A stretch of DNA of 14,605 nt, taken from positions 1 through 14,605 of the forward strand of contig NZ_MSTI01000075.1 in assembly GCF_001949125.1 (NCBI RefSeq). Direction: 5' to 3'. This document shows, piece after piece, positions 1 to 6,022 of the stretch. Positions within the stretch are counted from its first letter, which is position 1, and every line of letters starts with the position of its first letter. Origin of the DNA: Deinococcus marmoris (lineage in GTDB: Bacteria > Deinococcota > Deinococci > Deinococcales > Deinococcaceae). Under the pieces are notes generated by a model that was not told where the DNA came from, did no database searches, and was given only the letters and a program-made list of their open reading frames with translations. The position numbers were made by a program, and so were the translations under genes.

Positions 1-679
1 CCTGCATCACGCAGCCGTAGACCCAGCCCTTTTCGAACAGACAGCGCTTCTTTCCGATTTGGACGTCCCCGAACCACTGATCGACGCGCAATTCGTCCAC
101 CACGCTGTCAGCCCGGATGCGAATCACGCGGCGGATCTTCCGTTTCCGCAGAAAGGTGAACCACTGCTTTCCCACGAACTCCCGGTCGGCCACCAGTGCC
201 TTCCAGCGCTGTGCTGGAAGGCTCTCAAGCAACCTCGCCACCAGTCGCTCACGGGTGGCCGAGTCACTGCATCCACCGTGATCCAGCGCCACCCAGACGA
301 GGGGGAGCGTGAATCCCACCAACACGACGCCCAGAACGAGGAGGTTGAGCGGAGTGTCACCATGCTCCCAATTTGTGCGGTCCAGGCTGAGGACCAGCTT
401 CCCAGCAGGGAGAAGCGAGATCAGAAAGGACAGGAAGAAATTTCTGTCCAGTTGCGGATCCTGTATACACCGTCCCAGACGTTTTTTCTTGGCTTCTGGG
501 GAGCCAGTCCCAGGCATGGCCTGGGACCACTGCTGCTGATTGGTGGTGCGCTGCTCAATCAGCGCACAGAACGCATCCTGGACGCGTTGCAAGGTGTCGC
601 GCCGCAAAAAGGGGAAGCGCTCTTTCAGAAGATCGGCGAAATTGATAGCGTCGAGGAAGGCGGCTTCTTCTTGTCTCAT
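1..679 (-). CDS. IS4-family transposase, C-terminus cut by window edge
   Basis: DDE transposase of the IS4 family, cutting and joining the ends of its own insertion sequence. The frame reads 226 residues from an ATG at 679-677 to the left edge, so only the window end truncates it here. The first catalytic Asp lies in LSLDRTNWEHG (about D100), the typical IS4 'DRTxW' block. The second lies in ALVADREFVGKQW (about D165, with the family's DREF motif). The third acidic residue would lie outside the window. An N-terminal helical stretch and the conserved VALDHGG region fit IS4 proteins. GGAG sits two bases before the ATG, and ATG and GGAG both fall in the loop of a perfect 12-bp hairpin (see 658-697). 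An in-frame TGA at 748-746, shared with the end of the ISAs1 fragment, closes the frame upstream. Element ends could not be resolved. Confidence 0.88.
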   Translation of the reverse strand, partial: MRQEEAAFLDAINFADLLKERFPFLRRDTLQRVQDAFCALIEQRTTNQQQWSQAMPGTGSPEAKKKRLGRCIQDPQLDRNFFLSFLISLLPAGKLVLSLDRTNWEHGDTPLNLLVLGVVLVGFTLPLVWVALDHGGCSDSATRERLVARLLESLPAQRWKALVADREFVGKQWFTFLRKRKIRRVIRIRADSVVDELRVDQWFGDVQIGKKRCLFEKGWVYGCVMQ

Positions 680-697
680 AACTCCAAGAAGCCGCCT
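658..697 (-). promoter_or_regulatory. Hairpin enclosing the IS4 transposase start codon
   Basis: A perfect 12-bp inverted repeat, AGGCGGCTTCTT at 658-669 and AAGAAGCCGCCT at 686-697, with a 16-base loop. In the minus-strand mRNA the loop carries GGAG and the ATG (679-677) of the IS4 transposase. The stem would therefore occlude ribosome access. Several insertion sequences (IS10, IS50) are known to use fold-back RNA to silence transposase translation from read-through transcripts; that this one does so is inference. On the plus strand the same stem is followed by TTT and could act as a weak intrinsic terminator. Confidence 0.55.
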
Positions 698-745
698 TTT
701 GCCGTCCCAGACTGCAACCAGATACTCAAACGGCAAAAACGCTGT

Positions 746-1510
746 TCAGGACGCCGCCAACATCAAGTTGTCCGGTACTGAAAGGCGTCTGACTAGGTCA
801 GTGAGCTGTCGTGTCTGCGCTTGTAAAAGGGTCAACAAGATACCGTGCAGCACAGCTAATCCTTGCGCTCCTTGCCGAAGTCGGCAGCGATCCTCATAGA
901 AAATCGTATCGCGCCGATGATGGCTCCGATTTTCAATGCTCCAGTGTTGCCGCCAGACGTCCTCGGCTTCCCTGGCCGTGAGCAGCACGCTGCTCACGGC
1001 AAACCGCACCTCGTGGGTCACGTGGCCATCTCGGTGCGTGACGTGGTGTTCCCGGCGAATTAAGGTTTGGGCAGCGGGCAAGGTGAGCAAGATGTCCTCT
1101 GGAATCTCGGTCTGCGTGCTGGTGGTACGAATCCAGGTCTCGCCACTGCATCGCTCCTCATCCTGGTAGGTCATGACCGAGGGGTATTGAAACGCGAGTT
1201 CAGCCCATTCCTTGAGGATTCTGGTGTTGTTCTTCAGCGGCACGAAGTAGGCTCCGCCTGCTTCAATGATTCGCCCTGTCAGCCCCGACTCGGTATAGGC
1301 CGCGTCCAACGTGATCATCCATTTGTTGCCGAATACACGCTGGATTGTGTCCAGCATGTCGTCCAGCACACGCGCCTCGTGCCGCCCATTCTGAGGGATC
1401 TGCGCCACGGTCAATGACAGTTCGTGCAAGAAGACGGAGAGAAAAGACAGGGCGGCCTCGCCCTCTCTGGCACTGCCTTTCAACACTTTGCCATCGCCAG
1501 CCAGCAAAAT
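746..1510 (-). pseudogene. ISAs1-family transposase, 5'-truncated fragment
   Basis: C-terminal two thirds (about 255 residues) of an ISAs1 (H-repeat associated) DDE transposase. Visible family blocks, in order: DGKVLKGS with the first Asp, then WMITLDAAYTESGLTGRIIEAG with the second Asp, GAYFVPLKNN, and HWSIENRSHHRRDTIFYEDR holding the final Glu, followed by CRLRQGAQGLAVLHGILLTL. The N-terminal dimerisation and helix region that precedes DGK in this family is missing. Reading upstream, the frame stays open only because it runs antisense to parA (to about 1966), and that stretch has no family resemblance. The junction with parA falls near 1505-1515. Without its 5' end and left inverted repeat it should be immobile. 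The stop (748-746) lies close to the start region of the IS4 gene, so the IS4 element may have inserted at or beside its end. Confidence 0.8.
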
Positions 1511-2071
1511 CGGTAAGTCCACCCTGGCATTTAATCTGGCGGGCGCACTGGCCGAGCGCGGCCCCGTTGCCCTGGTGGACGAGGACAGCCGCGTGCGTTC
1601 CTGTCTCCAGTGTGCTGAGCTGGCCCCCCTGCCCTTCGAGGTGCTGTCACCGGAGGCCGCCGCCCAGGGCCTGAAGCCGCTGGCCTTCCTGATCGTGAAC
1701 AGCGAGGGGCGGCCCTCGGTGGACGATCTGAGGAAGCTGGTTCGCACCTTCGAAACGGTGCTGATGCCCTGTGGTGCGTCCCGGCTGGAGATCCAGTCCA
1801 CCCTGAACCTGTGGCGACAATTGCGGACAGGCGACGAGCTGGAAGCATGGAAGCAGTGCGCGTAGTGATCACCAAGGCCCCGCCTGTGGGCCAGGAGGCC
1901 CGTGACGCGCTGAGAGAAGCAGGCGTGACCCGTCTGGCAACGGTGGTGCGCCGTTATACCGCCCACGAGCGGGCCGCTGAGGCGGATGGGCTGGTGCGCG
2001 ACGTGCGGGACCCGCGTGCCGGGGAAGCCTGGGCCGACATTCAGGGCGTGGCCCGCGAGGTGGCGTTGTGA
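1508..2071 (+). pseudogene. parA: parA-like partition ATPase, 5'-truncated and frameshifted
   Basis: ParA/Soj-type Walker ATPases segregate plasmids by dynamic binding to nucleoid DNA. The fragment starts inside the Walker A motif: IGKSTLAFNLAGALAERG remains, but the preceding 'KGG' with the signature lysine is replaced by sequence joined to the ISAs1 fragment. Later blocks include PVALVDEDS (Walker A'-like Asp), LVRTFETVLMPCGAS, and the C-terminal VVITKAPPVGQEARDALREAGV and ADGLVRDV. The first frame stops at TAG 1863-1865 while the C-terminal part continues in another frame from 1847. The cause is visible: GGAAGCA occurs twice in tandem (1841-1847, 1849-1855), and deleting one 8-base copy restores the continuous reading GDELEAVRVVITKAPP. 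A TTG at 1488 could start a hybrid product lacking the signature lysine. The gene overlaps the RHH gene at its stop (GTGA). Confidence 0.8.
1841..1856 (+). repeat. 8-bp tandem duplication breaking parA
   Basis: Two adjacent octamers, GGAAGCAT (1841-1848) and GGAAGCAG (1849-1856), differ only in the last base. Removing eight bases here joins the two parA reading frames into one ParA-like sequence, so this duplication is the likely frameshift lesion. The duplication also creates an ATG at 1847-1849 that could restart translation of the C-terminal 74 residues. Confidence 0.7.
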
Positions 2072-2496
2072 CTCCTTCCAAACCTTCTAAAGGCCGATTC
2101 AGTTACGCCACTTCAGACGAGCCGCAGAGGCCGGAAGAGTTGGCAAAGACGGAAGTGCTAGCAAAACAGCAAGACGCACCGAAACAAACGGAAACAACGT
2201 TCCAGCGCCTCAATCCACCAGAGATCAACTCCCGGCAGACCCTCAAGAATCCAGCCGCCTACGCGCTGCCCCCCCAGCGCAAGGGCCGACGTGGAGACGA
2301 GGGCGGCCCCAAACGCACCGACGTTCCGCGCGAGCAATTGAACGTGCGGATCAGGCCGGAGCTGAAGCGGGCGGCGGGGCTGGCCGGTCTTCAGGGCATG
2401 ACGTTGGGTGATGTCGTCGAGGCGGCGCTGATCGAGTACCTCAAGGCCGCGCAGCAGGAAGAGCGCTCTGGTTATGAAGGTCCACTTGCTGACTAA
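2068..2496 (+). CDS. ParG-like ribbon-helix-helix partition partner
   Basis: 142-residue small basic protein whose GTG start overlaps the parA stop (GTGA, 2068-2071), the arrangement of a coupled partition operon. Residues 1-95 are polar, rich in Pro, Lys, Gln and Arg, and likely disordered. The C-terminal 45 residues look like a ribbon-helix-helix: strand QLNVRIRPE, then helices ELKRAAGLAGLQG and TLGDVVEAALIEYLKAA. Proteins of this form (ParG and relatives) bind the centromere-like site as dimers, repress the operon, and stimulate ParA through a flexible N-terminal tail. The assignment rests on position and domain pattern; no sequence identity to a named protein is claimed. With parA broken next to it, it may act only as a DNA-binding repressor or serve a ParA elsewhere in the cell. 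Confidence 0.65.
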   Translation: MTPSKPSKGRFSYATSDEPQRPEELAKTEVLAKQQDAPKQTETTFQRLNPPEINSRQTLKNPAAYALPPQRKGRRGDEGGPKRTDVPREQLNVRIRPELKRAAGLAGLQGMTLGDVVEAALIEYLKAAQQEERSGYEGPLAD

Positions 2497-2559
2497 AAGG
2501 GTGGTGGGAGACGTTCAAAAGGCTGACCTGATCCAAAACGACCTGAAGAGGTTTTTGGC

Positions 2560-2565
2560 TAAACT
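2560..2565 (+). promoter_or_regulatory. -10 box for leaderless GNAT mRNA
   Basis: TAAACT fits TANNNT and ends six bases before the ATG at 2572, so the transcript would begin at or next to the start codon. No Shine-Dalgarno sequence lies before that ATG, and no clear -35 was seen. Confidence 0.45.
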
Positions 2566-2571
2566 CCGATC

Positions 2572-3390
2572 ATGACTTTTCAGGCCGTTCGAGTTGATCC
2601 CGGCGAAATCTCACCTGTTCTGGCGAAGTTGTATCAGGCCAGTGAGCAGGATCTGGCAGGGACGCTCTCTCAGTTGACGGCAGCTTGGCTTGTTCAGGAT
2701 GTGGATGGGGAAATCGCCGGGGCCATTGGTTTGCGGCCCTCACCTGCACACGGAGCAGAAGTCATGGGCGGCACTTTTCCTGGGATTGGGCAACAAGAAG
2801 CAACGCTGGTCCTGCTTGAAGCGGCCCAGACCAGCCAGTCTCACCTTTACGCTTATGCCGAGCCTGGCCTGTTCCCTAGAGCGGCGCTAGAGGCTGCTGG
2901 CTTGCGCCATGTGAGCGCGTACACCCGAATGACTGGCCCCCTCCCCACCCAGTTGCCTGATGTGCCAGAAGGTCTCAGTCTGGTTCCACTTTCCGAGGCG
3001 CGCAGTTCGCAAGACCGACTGGCTGCCCAGCGCCTGTACTCGGACCGCATCGGCCACTCCCATGTTCCCGACGAGGCCGCGCAACCTGACTTTCTCGGCT
3101 CAGACGACACACTGGGACGACTGGCCTATGACGCTTTCGGCGATCCGGCGGGCCTGTGCCGGGCCTGGCTGGAAGGCGACAAACTTGCTCTGGGAACGCC
3201 CAGTGTTCGGCCTGATCTGCGGGGAACAGGTCTGAGACAAGCCTTATTTCTGGCGGTCTGTCAGGCGGTGCAGGGATTGGGCATCACACAAGTTGAGGTA
3301 GACGCCTGGGGCGACACAGAGGCGGAGCGAGCCGAAGATGCAAGATTGGGATTGATCGTCGAGTTGGAAACGCCAATCCTGATGGCTTAG
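2572..3390 (+). CDS. Tandem GNAT-fold N-acetyltransferase
   Basis: 272-residue cytosolic protein with two GNAT-like halves. The C-terminal half (about residues 140-272) holds the acetyl-CoA binding motif A: LALGTPSVRPDLRGTGLRQAL, with the R-x-x-G-x-G pattern at RPDLRGTG followed by a helix. It then has a strand with TQVEVDAWGDTEAE, the place where GNATs usually carry the substrate-side Asn or Asp. The N-terminal half (about 1-130, with WLVQDVDGEIAGAIGLRP) looks like a degenerate GNAT without the pyrophosphate loop. The substrate cannot be told from the sequence; amines on antibiotics, peptides or metabolites are all possible. The start is set by the TAAACT box six bases upstream. The gene stands alone, 75 bases after the partition partner, and ends before a small unassigned ORF. 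Confidence 0.75.
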   Translation: MTFQAVRVDPGEISPVLAKLYQASEQDLAGTLSQLTAAWLVQDVDGEIAGAIGLRPSPAHGAEVMGGTFPGIGQQEATLVLLEAAQTSQSHLYAYAEPGLFPRAALEAAGLRHVSAYTRMTGPLPTQLPDVPEGLSLVPLSEARSSQDRLAAQRLYSDRIGHSHVPDEAAQPDFLGSDDTLGRLAYDAFGDPAGLCRAWLEGDKLALGTPSVRPDLRGTGLRQALFLAVCQAVQGLGITQVEVDAWGDTEAERAEDARLGLIVELETPILMA

Positions 3391-3443
3391 CAGCCTCTGT
3401 ATGCCGCAGTCCGTCGGCGCGGCGGGAAGGCCAGTTCTACCGC

Positions 3444-3635
3444 TTGCAATGGGCCGCTTCCCGCCCAGAATGGCGCTGGGCAATGCTCAGCAGGGCCGTT
3501 GAAGGCGGGTTCCATCTCCCAGATGCTTACTTAAACAGCGCGGGCGCGGGCGGGGGCCTCGTGGTGTGGGGCGGTCAGTTCCAGAGCTTGCCGTGGTTCT
3601 TCCTCATTCTGAAGTCCCTAGAATTTCGCTTGTGA
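3444..3635 (+). CDS. Possible small ORF coupled to lptF-like gene
   Basis: 63 residues from a TTG at 3444. The frame is open further upstream, so the start is uncertain. The content is protein-like, with many aromatics (QWAASRPEWRWAMLSRAVEGG, then QFQSLPWFFLILKSLEF) and mixed codons typical of the region. Its TGA (3633-3635) overlaps the GTG start of the permease gene (3632) by the usual GTGA pattern, which supports translation. I do not recognise a family. It could be the tail of a gene whose 5' part has been lost, because no convincing start codon with a Shine-Dalgarno site was found. GGGAAGG at 3424-3430 is the nearest candidate, 13 bases before the TTG. Confidence 0.3.
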   Translation: MQWAASRPEWRWAMLSRAVEGGFHLPDAYLNSAGAGGGLVVWGGQFQSLPWFFLILKSLEFRL

Positions 3636-4672
3636 TCCTGATTCGAGCAGTCCTTGGGGAGGTGATGCGTTGGTATCTAACGGGTGTCGTCCTGTTCATG
3701 TCCCTGCTGATGACCAACGCGCTCAGTACCACGGTGGACAAGCTCCTGACATATCACCCACCATTTGGCAAGGCGTTGACCGCTTTCCTGTTGATCCTCC
3801 CAGACAGCCTGAACAAGACCCTGGTCATGGCAGTGCCGTTCGCCATCCTGCTGACTTTTTCGCGCATGCAGAGCGACAACGAACTGAAGGCCATCTTTGC
3901 CAGCGGCGTTCGTCCGCTGAGTCTGGTGTGGCCGCTCACGCTTCCTTTCGCGCTGGTGGGCGTACTGGCGTATTTCAATGCGGGAACGTTTGTCCCGGCG
4001 GGTCTGGCGAACTGGGACCGCGCGTGGTTCAACATTTACGATCAGGCCCCTCCTCCGCCCAGGCAAGAGAAATATACGTATGCGCCGCCCGGCGCGCTGT
4101 ACTACGCGGGCCGCGTGGTGAATAACGAGGGCAGTCAGGTGGCCCAGCTCAAAGGCGTGATGGTGCAGCGCGGTGACGAAACCATCACGGCGTCGTTCGG
4201 GACCTGGGATTCACAGCAAAAAACCTGGACGCTCATGGACGCCTGGATCATCCAGCCTGGCAAAAACCCTTTCCAGCAACTGGGAAAGCTGGTGGTGCCG
4301 CAAAACGATACCCTGCGCTCGCCGCCGCTGGAGGCCAAGCAGGTCAGCAATGCGGCGCTGCGTGCTGCCCTGGATAACAACACGCTGGGGCGCAAACTCC
4401 GGCGTGACTACACCTTCCAGTTGGCCGCCCGCGTTGCCGATCCGGTGACCCCTGTGATCTTCGCTCTGGCTGCTGGATTACTCGGTTTGCTCATCCGTAA
4501 CCGTGCTGCCGCATTTGCTGCTGTGCTGGTCTTCATCGTGTGCTTCTACGTGTTGTGGAGCACCATGCCGGGCTTGGCGGGCGCGGGCGCAATTGATCCT
4601 GTCCTGGCCGCCTGGGTGCCGAATCTGGCTTTTTTGCTTCTGACGGGTGTCCTGGCCTGGAGACTACGGTGA
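3632..4672 (+). CDS. LptF/LptG (YjgP/YjgQ) family permease
   Basis: 346-residue inner-membrane protein of the LptF/LptG family, which pairs with the ATPase LptB to lift lipid cargo (LPS in proteobacteria) from the membrane. The start GTG gives VILIRAVLGEVMRWYLTGVV, matching the known N-terminal pattern of LptF; an in-frame ATG at 3665 preceded by GGAGG is the alternative. TM segments lie near residues 13-33, 55-85 and 98-118. A periplasmic beta-jellyroll-like domain follows (about 125-265, including PPGALYYAGRVV), then three C-terminal TMs from about 275. The cytoplasmic loop SRMQSDNELKAIFASGVRP is the family's conserved coupling element. The usual partner paralogue and LptB are not nearby. 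Deinococcus lacks classical LPS, so the cargo is unknown. The gene overlaps the small ORF upstream (GTGA) and the mini-ORF downstream (TGATG). Confidence 0.85.
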   Translation: MILIRAVLGEVMRWYLTGVVLFMSLLMTNALSTTVDKLLTYHPPFGKALTAFLLILPDSLNKTLVMAVPFAILLTFSRMQSDNELKAIFASGVRPLSLVWPLTLPFALVGVLAYFNAGTFVPAGLANWDRAWFNIYDQAPPPPRQEKYTYAPPGALYYAGRVVNNEGSQVAQLKGVMVQRGDETITASFGTWDSQQKTWTLMDAWIIQPGKNPFQQLGKLVVPQNDTLRSPPLEAKQVSNAALRAALDNNTLGRKLRRDYTFQLAARVADPVTPVIFALAAGLLGLLIRNRAAAFAAVLVFIVCFYVLWSTMPGLAGAGAIDPVLAAWVPNLAFLLLTGVLAWRLR

Positions 4673-4782
4673 TGCAGGACGCACGATCTGTCTTCCCTGA
4701 TCCGCAAGTTTCCAAGGCCGAGAGCTGGAGTAACGGCGCGGGTGAGCCTGTGGCCTGTCGCATGACGTTCCGAATCTTTTAA
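4672..4782 (+). CDS. 36-residue mini-ORF or gene remnant after the permease
   Basis: Starts with an ATG overlapping the permease stop (TGATG at 4670-4674) and ends at TAA. The product begins MQDARSVFPDPQVSKAESWS. The internal WSNGAGEP recalls the Trp-x-Asn-Gly-x-Gly segment near the start of HutD/Ves-type cupins, so this may be the 5' stub of such a gene cut off by a rearrangement at about 4780. That reading is weak. The overlap makes translation plausible, but function cannot be named. Confidence 0.25.
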   Translation: MQDARSVFPDPQVSKAESWSNGAGEPVACRMTFRIF

Positions 4783-4974
4783 GGAGGGAAGTCTCCCACT
4801 GAGCCGGAGCTAAGGGCGCTCTGGCCCCGGCAGAAGCAAGGGGAGGAGGCCAGGGGCGATGAGTGCCAGGCCCGGCCAGTGGTCAGCACAGGGGGTGTGA
4901 AGGGGAGGCGAAAACCACCCCGCGACGTACTTTAATCACAAAGCGAAAAGCCCACGCTAGGCAGGCTTAAACGC
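4783..4974. other. GC-rich non-coding stretch with small inverted repeats
   Basis: No convincing reading frame on either strand. The segment is purine-rich on the plus strand, with repeated GGGGAGG and GGGGTG runs. One inverted repeat pairs GGGGTG (about 4895-4900) with CACCCC (about 4916-4921). GGAGGGAAGTCTCCC lies at the left end. It may be a decayed segment or hold an untranslated RNA; I found no match to a known RNA family by eye. Confidence 0.3.
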
Positions 4975-5003
4975 TTAACGCAGTGTATAGATTTTACTAC
5001 ACT
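4975..5003 (+). promoter_or_regulatory. Promoter with overlapping inverted repeat for the 5060 gene
   Basis: TTAACG (4975-4980) and TACACT (4998-5003) are separated by exactly 17 bases, a good sigma-70-type pair. AGTGTA (4982-4987) and TACACT form a 6-bp inverted repeat spaced by 10, so the -10 box is one arm of a possible operator. Transcription would start near 5010 and give a leader of about 50 bases. Confidence 0.45.
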
Positions 5004-5009
5004 ATGTCT

Positions 5010-5041
5010 TGTAAGGGGAACTTAACAGGAGACTCCTTACA
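5010..5041 (+). promoter_or_regulatory. Leader hairpin before the ATT-start gene
   Basis: TGTAAGG (5010-5016) pairs perfectly with CCTTACA (5035-5041) around an 18-base loop. It would lie at the very 5' end of the predicted transcript, just upstream of the ribosome binding site AGGAGG (5049-5054). It may stabilise the 5' end or tune translation; no riboswitch family is recognised. Confidence 0.3.
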
Positions 5042-5059
5042 CGACCTCAGGAGGTCAAG

Positions 5060-5380
5060 ATTACCATAGCAAAGTTTGGAGTGAGCAAAGAGTTTCACGC
5101 CCTGGAGCTGCGGGGTGCCGCCACCAATTACCGCACGCTGCTGGGCGTCACCAAGACCCGTCCAGAGGGGAGCCTGCTCCACCCCAATTTGCCGAAAGGC
5201 GGACTCAGACGCTGGGAGAGCGCCGCCGAAGGGCTGGGCCTGTATCTGGACTATGTGATGTTTGACGCGATCCTCAACGACGGGTGTTATGACCCGCAGC
5301 GATTGGCGCAGACCGTGACAGACCATCTGGCCCTGATTATTCAGACCGCGAACGAGCCAAAGCCCCAGCGGGTCAAGTAA
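5060..5380 (+). CDS. Small protein of unknown function, probable ATT start
   Basis: The frame can start at ATT 5060-5062 or GTG 5081. A perfect AGGAGG (5049-5054) sits five bases before the ATT but 26 bases before the GTG, and no ATG, GTG or TTG exists in frame between. I therefore chose ATT, giving 106 residues beginning (M)TIAKFGVSKEFHALELRGA. The protein is mixed alpha/beta-like, with no signal peptide or TM segment, one Cys (DGCYDP) and a basic tail (EPKPQRVK). I do not recognise a family. It has its own promoter (4975-5003) and is followed by a strong GC hairpin (5416-5443), so it looks like a single-gene unit. With the GTG start it would be 99 residues. Confidence 0.6.
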   Translation: MTIAKFGVSKEFHALELRGAATNYRTLLGVTKTRPEGSLLHPNLPKGGLRRWESAAEGLGLYLDYVMFDAILNDGCYDPQRLAQTVTDHLALIIQTANEPKPQRVK

Positions 5381-5415
5381 CGCCCGCCCAGCGGATCAGC
5401 ACCTCACCCAGCAAA

Positions 5416-5443
5416 GTGGCCCCGCCAATCAAAGGGGGGCCAC
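5416..5443 (+). terminator. GC-rich hairpin after the ATT-start gene
   Basis: GTGGCCCC (5416-5423) pairs perfectly with GGGGCCAC (5436-5443) over a 12-base loop, 36 bases past the stop at 5380. On the plus strand no T-run follows; on the minus strand the stem is followed by TTT. It is a plausible terminator or 3' stabiliser. Confidence 0.35.
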
Positions 5444-5583
5444 CTCAGCAGAGCGGAAACGAAAGGCCCAGACGGCGACAGGGCCGGGGCGTCAAGACAC
5501 CAGCAGGCTCAGGCCCTACCGCCCTCAGCTCCCGCCCACGCCCGCGCTTCAGCCCCACCCAGCTTCGGCACCGAGGTCTCCCC

Positions 5584-5853
5584 ATGAAACGATTACCCGT
5601 AAGCCTGCACAGTTCTAGCGCCTCCGAGAAGTTGGTCTGGCTGCACATCTACAGCAACCCTGGCGAGCATTCCGCCCGCAGTCTGGCGGCGGACCTGGGC
5701 GGCAGCTTCAGCACCTGGGCGAATGCACTCTCTGGACTGGCCAGAGCGGGATTCATCATCATCGAGAAGGCCCCAGTGGGCATACATGGTGGCCAGTACC
5801 GGGTCCAGCCTCAAGCCGGAAGGCCCACCCCTGAAACTCACCTATCCATCTGA
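5584..5853 (+). CDS. Small winged-helix (MarR-like) DNA-binding protein
   Basis: 89 residues from an ATG with GAGGT about six bases upstream. An in-frame GTG at 5416 would add 56 Pro/Arg-rich residues that look like translated spacer, and that codon lies in a hairpin, so the ATG is preferred. The core SASEKLVWLHIYSNPGEHSA, then RSLAADLGGSFSTWANALS, GLARAGFIIIE and GGQYRV reads as helix, helix-turn-helix with recognition helix, and a beta wing, the layout of MarR/ArsR-like or plasmid replication-control wHTH domains. There is no sensor domain. It may regulate its neighbours or belong to a plasmid copy-control unit. No operator could be assigned. Confidence 0.5.
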   Translation: MKRLPVSLHSSSASEKLVWLHIYSNPGEHSARSLAADLGGSFSTWANALSGLARAGFIIIEKAPVGIHGGQYRVQPQAGRPTPETHLSI

Positions 5854-6022
5854 TCGTCTGGGGTTCGAGTGTCCTCCCAGCGGTCCCGCTGCTCACCCAG
5901 GTCAATGCCGCCCTAGCCGCCCCATAGCCAGGCGCACGCTGAGCCGTTCAGAACCGTGGCTGGGTCCGGCAGGTGTCGCCCTCCACTGCGGAGTGGGGAA
6001 GGGCTGAGGCGTGAGTCAGGGG

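Noticed and set aside
59..781. 240-codon plus-strand frame
   Set aside because: Antisense to the IS4 transposase, whose DRTxW and DREF motifs are on the minus strand.
787..796. GTCTGACTAG shared with 12481-12490 as possible mobile-element ends
   Set aside because: A single ten-base match is expected by chance in a window of this size, and neither site lies at a supported element boundary.
1515..1966. N-terminal extension of the minus-strand transposase frame through parA
   Set aside because: It is antisense to parA, has no ISAs1-family motifs, and is open only because of GC bias.
4985..5016. Radiation/desiccation response motif (RDRM) before the ATT-start gene
   Set aside because: Only a short TATGTC match; the palindromic second half is missing.
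5004..5069. 21-codon leader ORF ending over the ATT start
   Set aside because: Its ATG lies directly after the -10 box, probably upstream of the transcript start, and has no ribosome site.
5416..5583. N-terminal extension of the winged-helix protein
   Set aside because: The start codon is inside a strong hairpin, and the 56 extra residues are Pro/Arg-rich with no fold, unlike the downstream domain.
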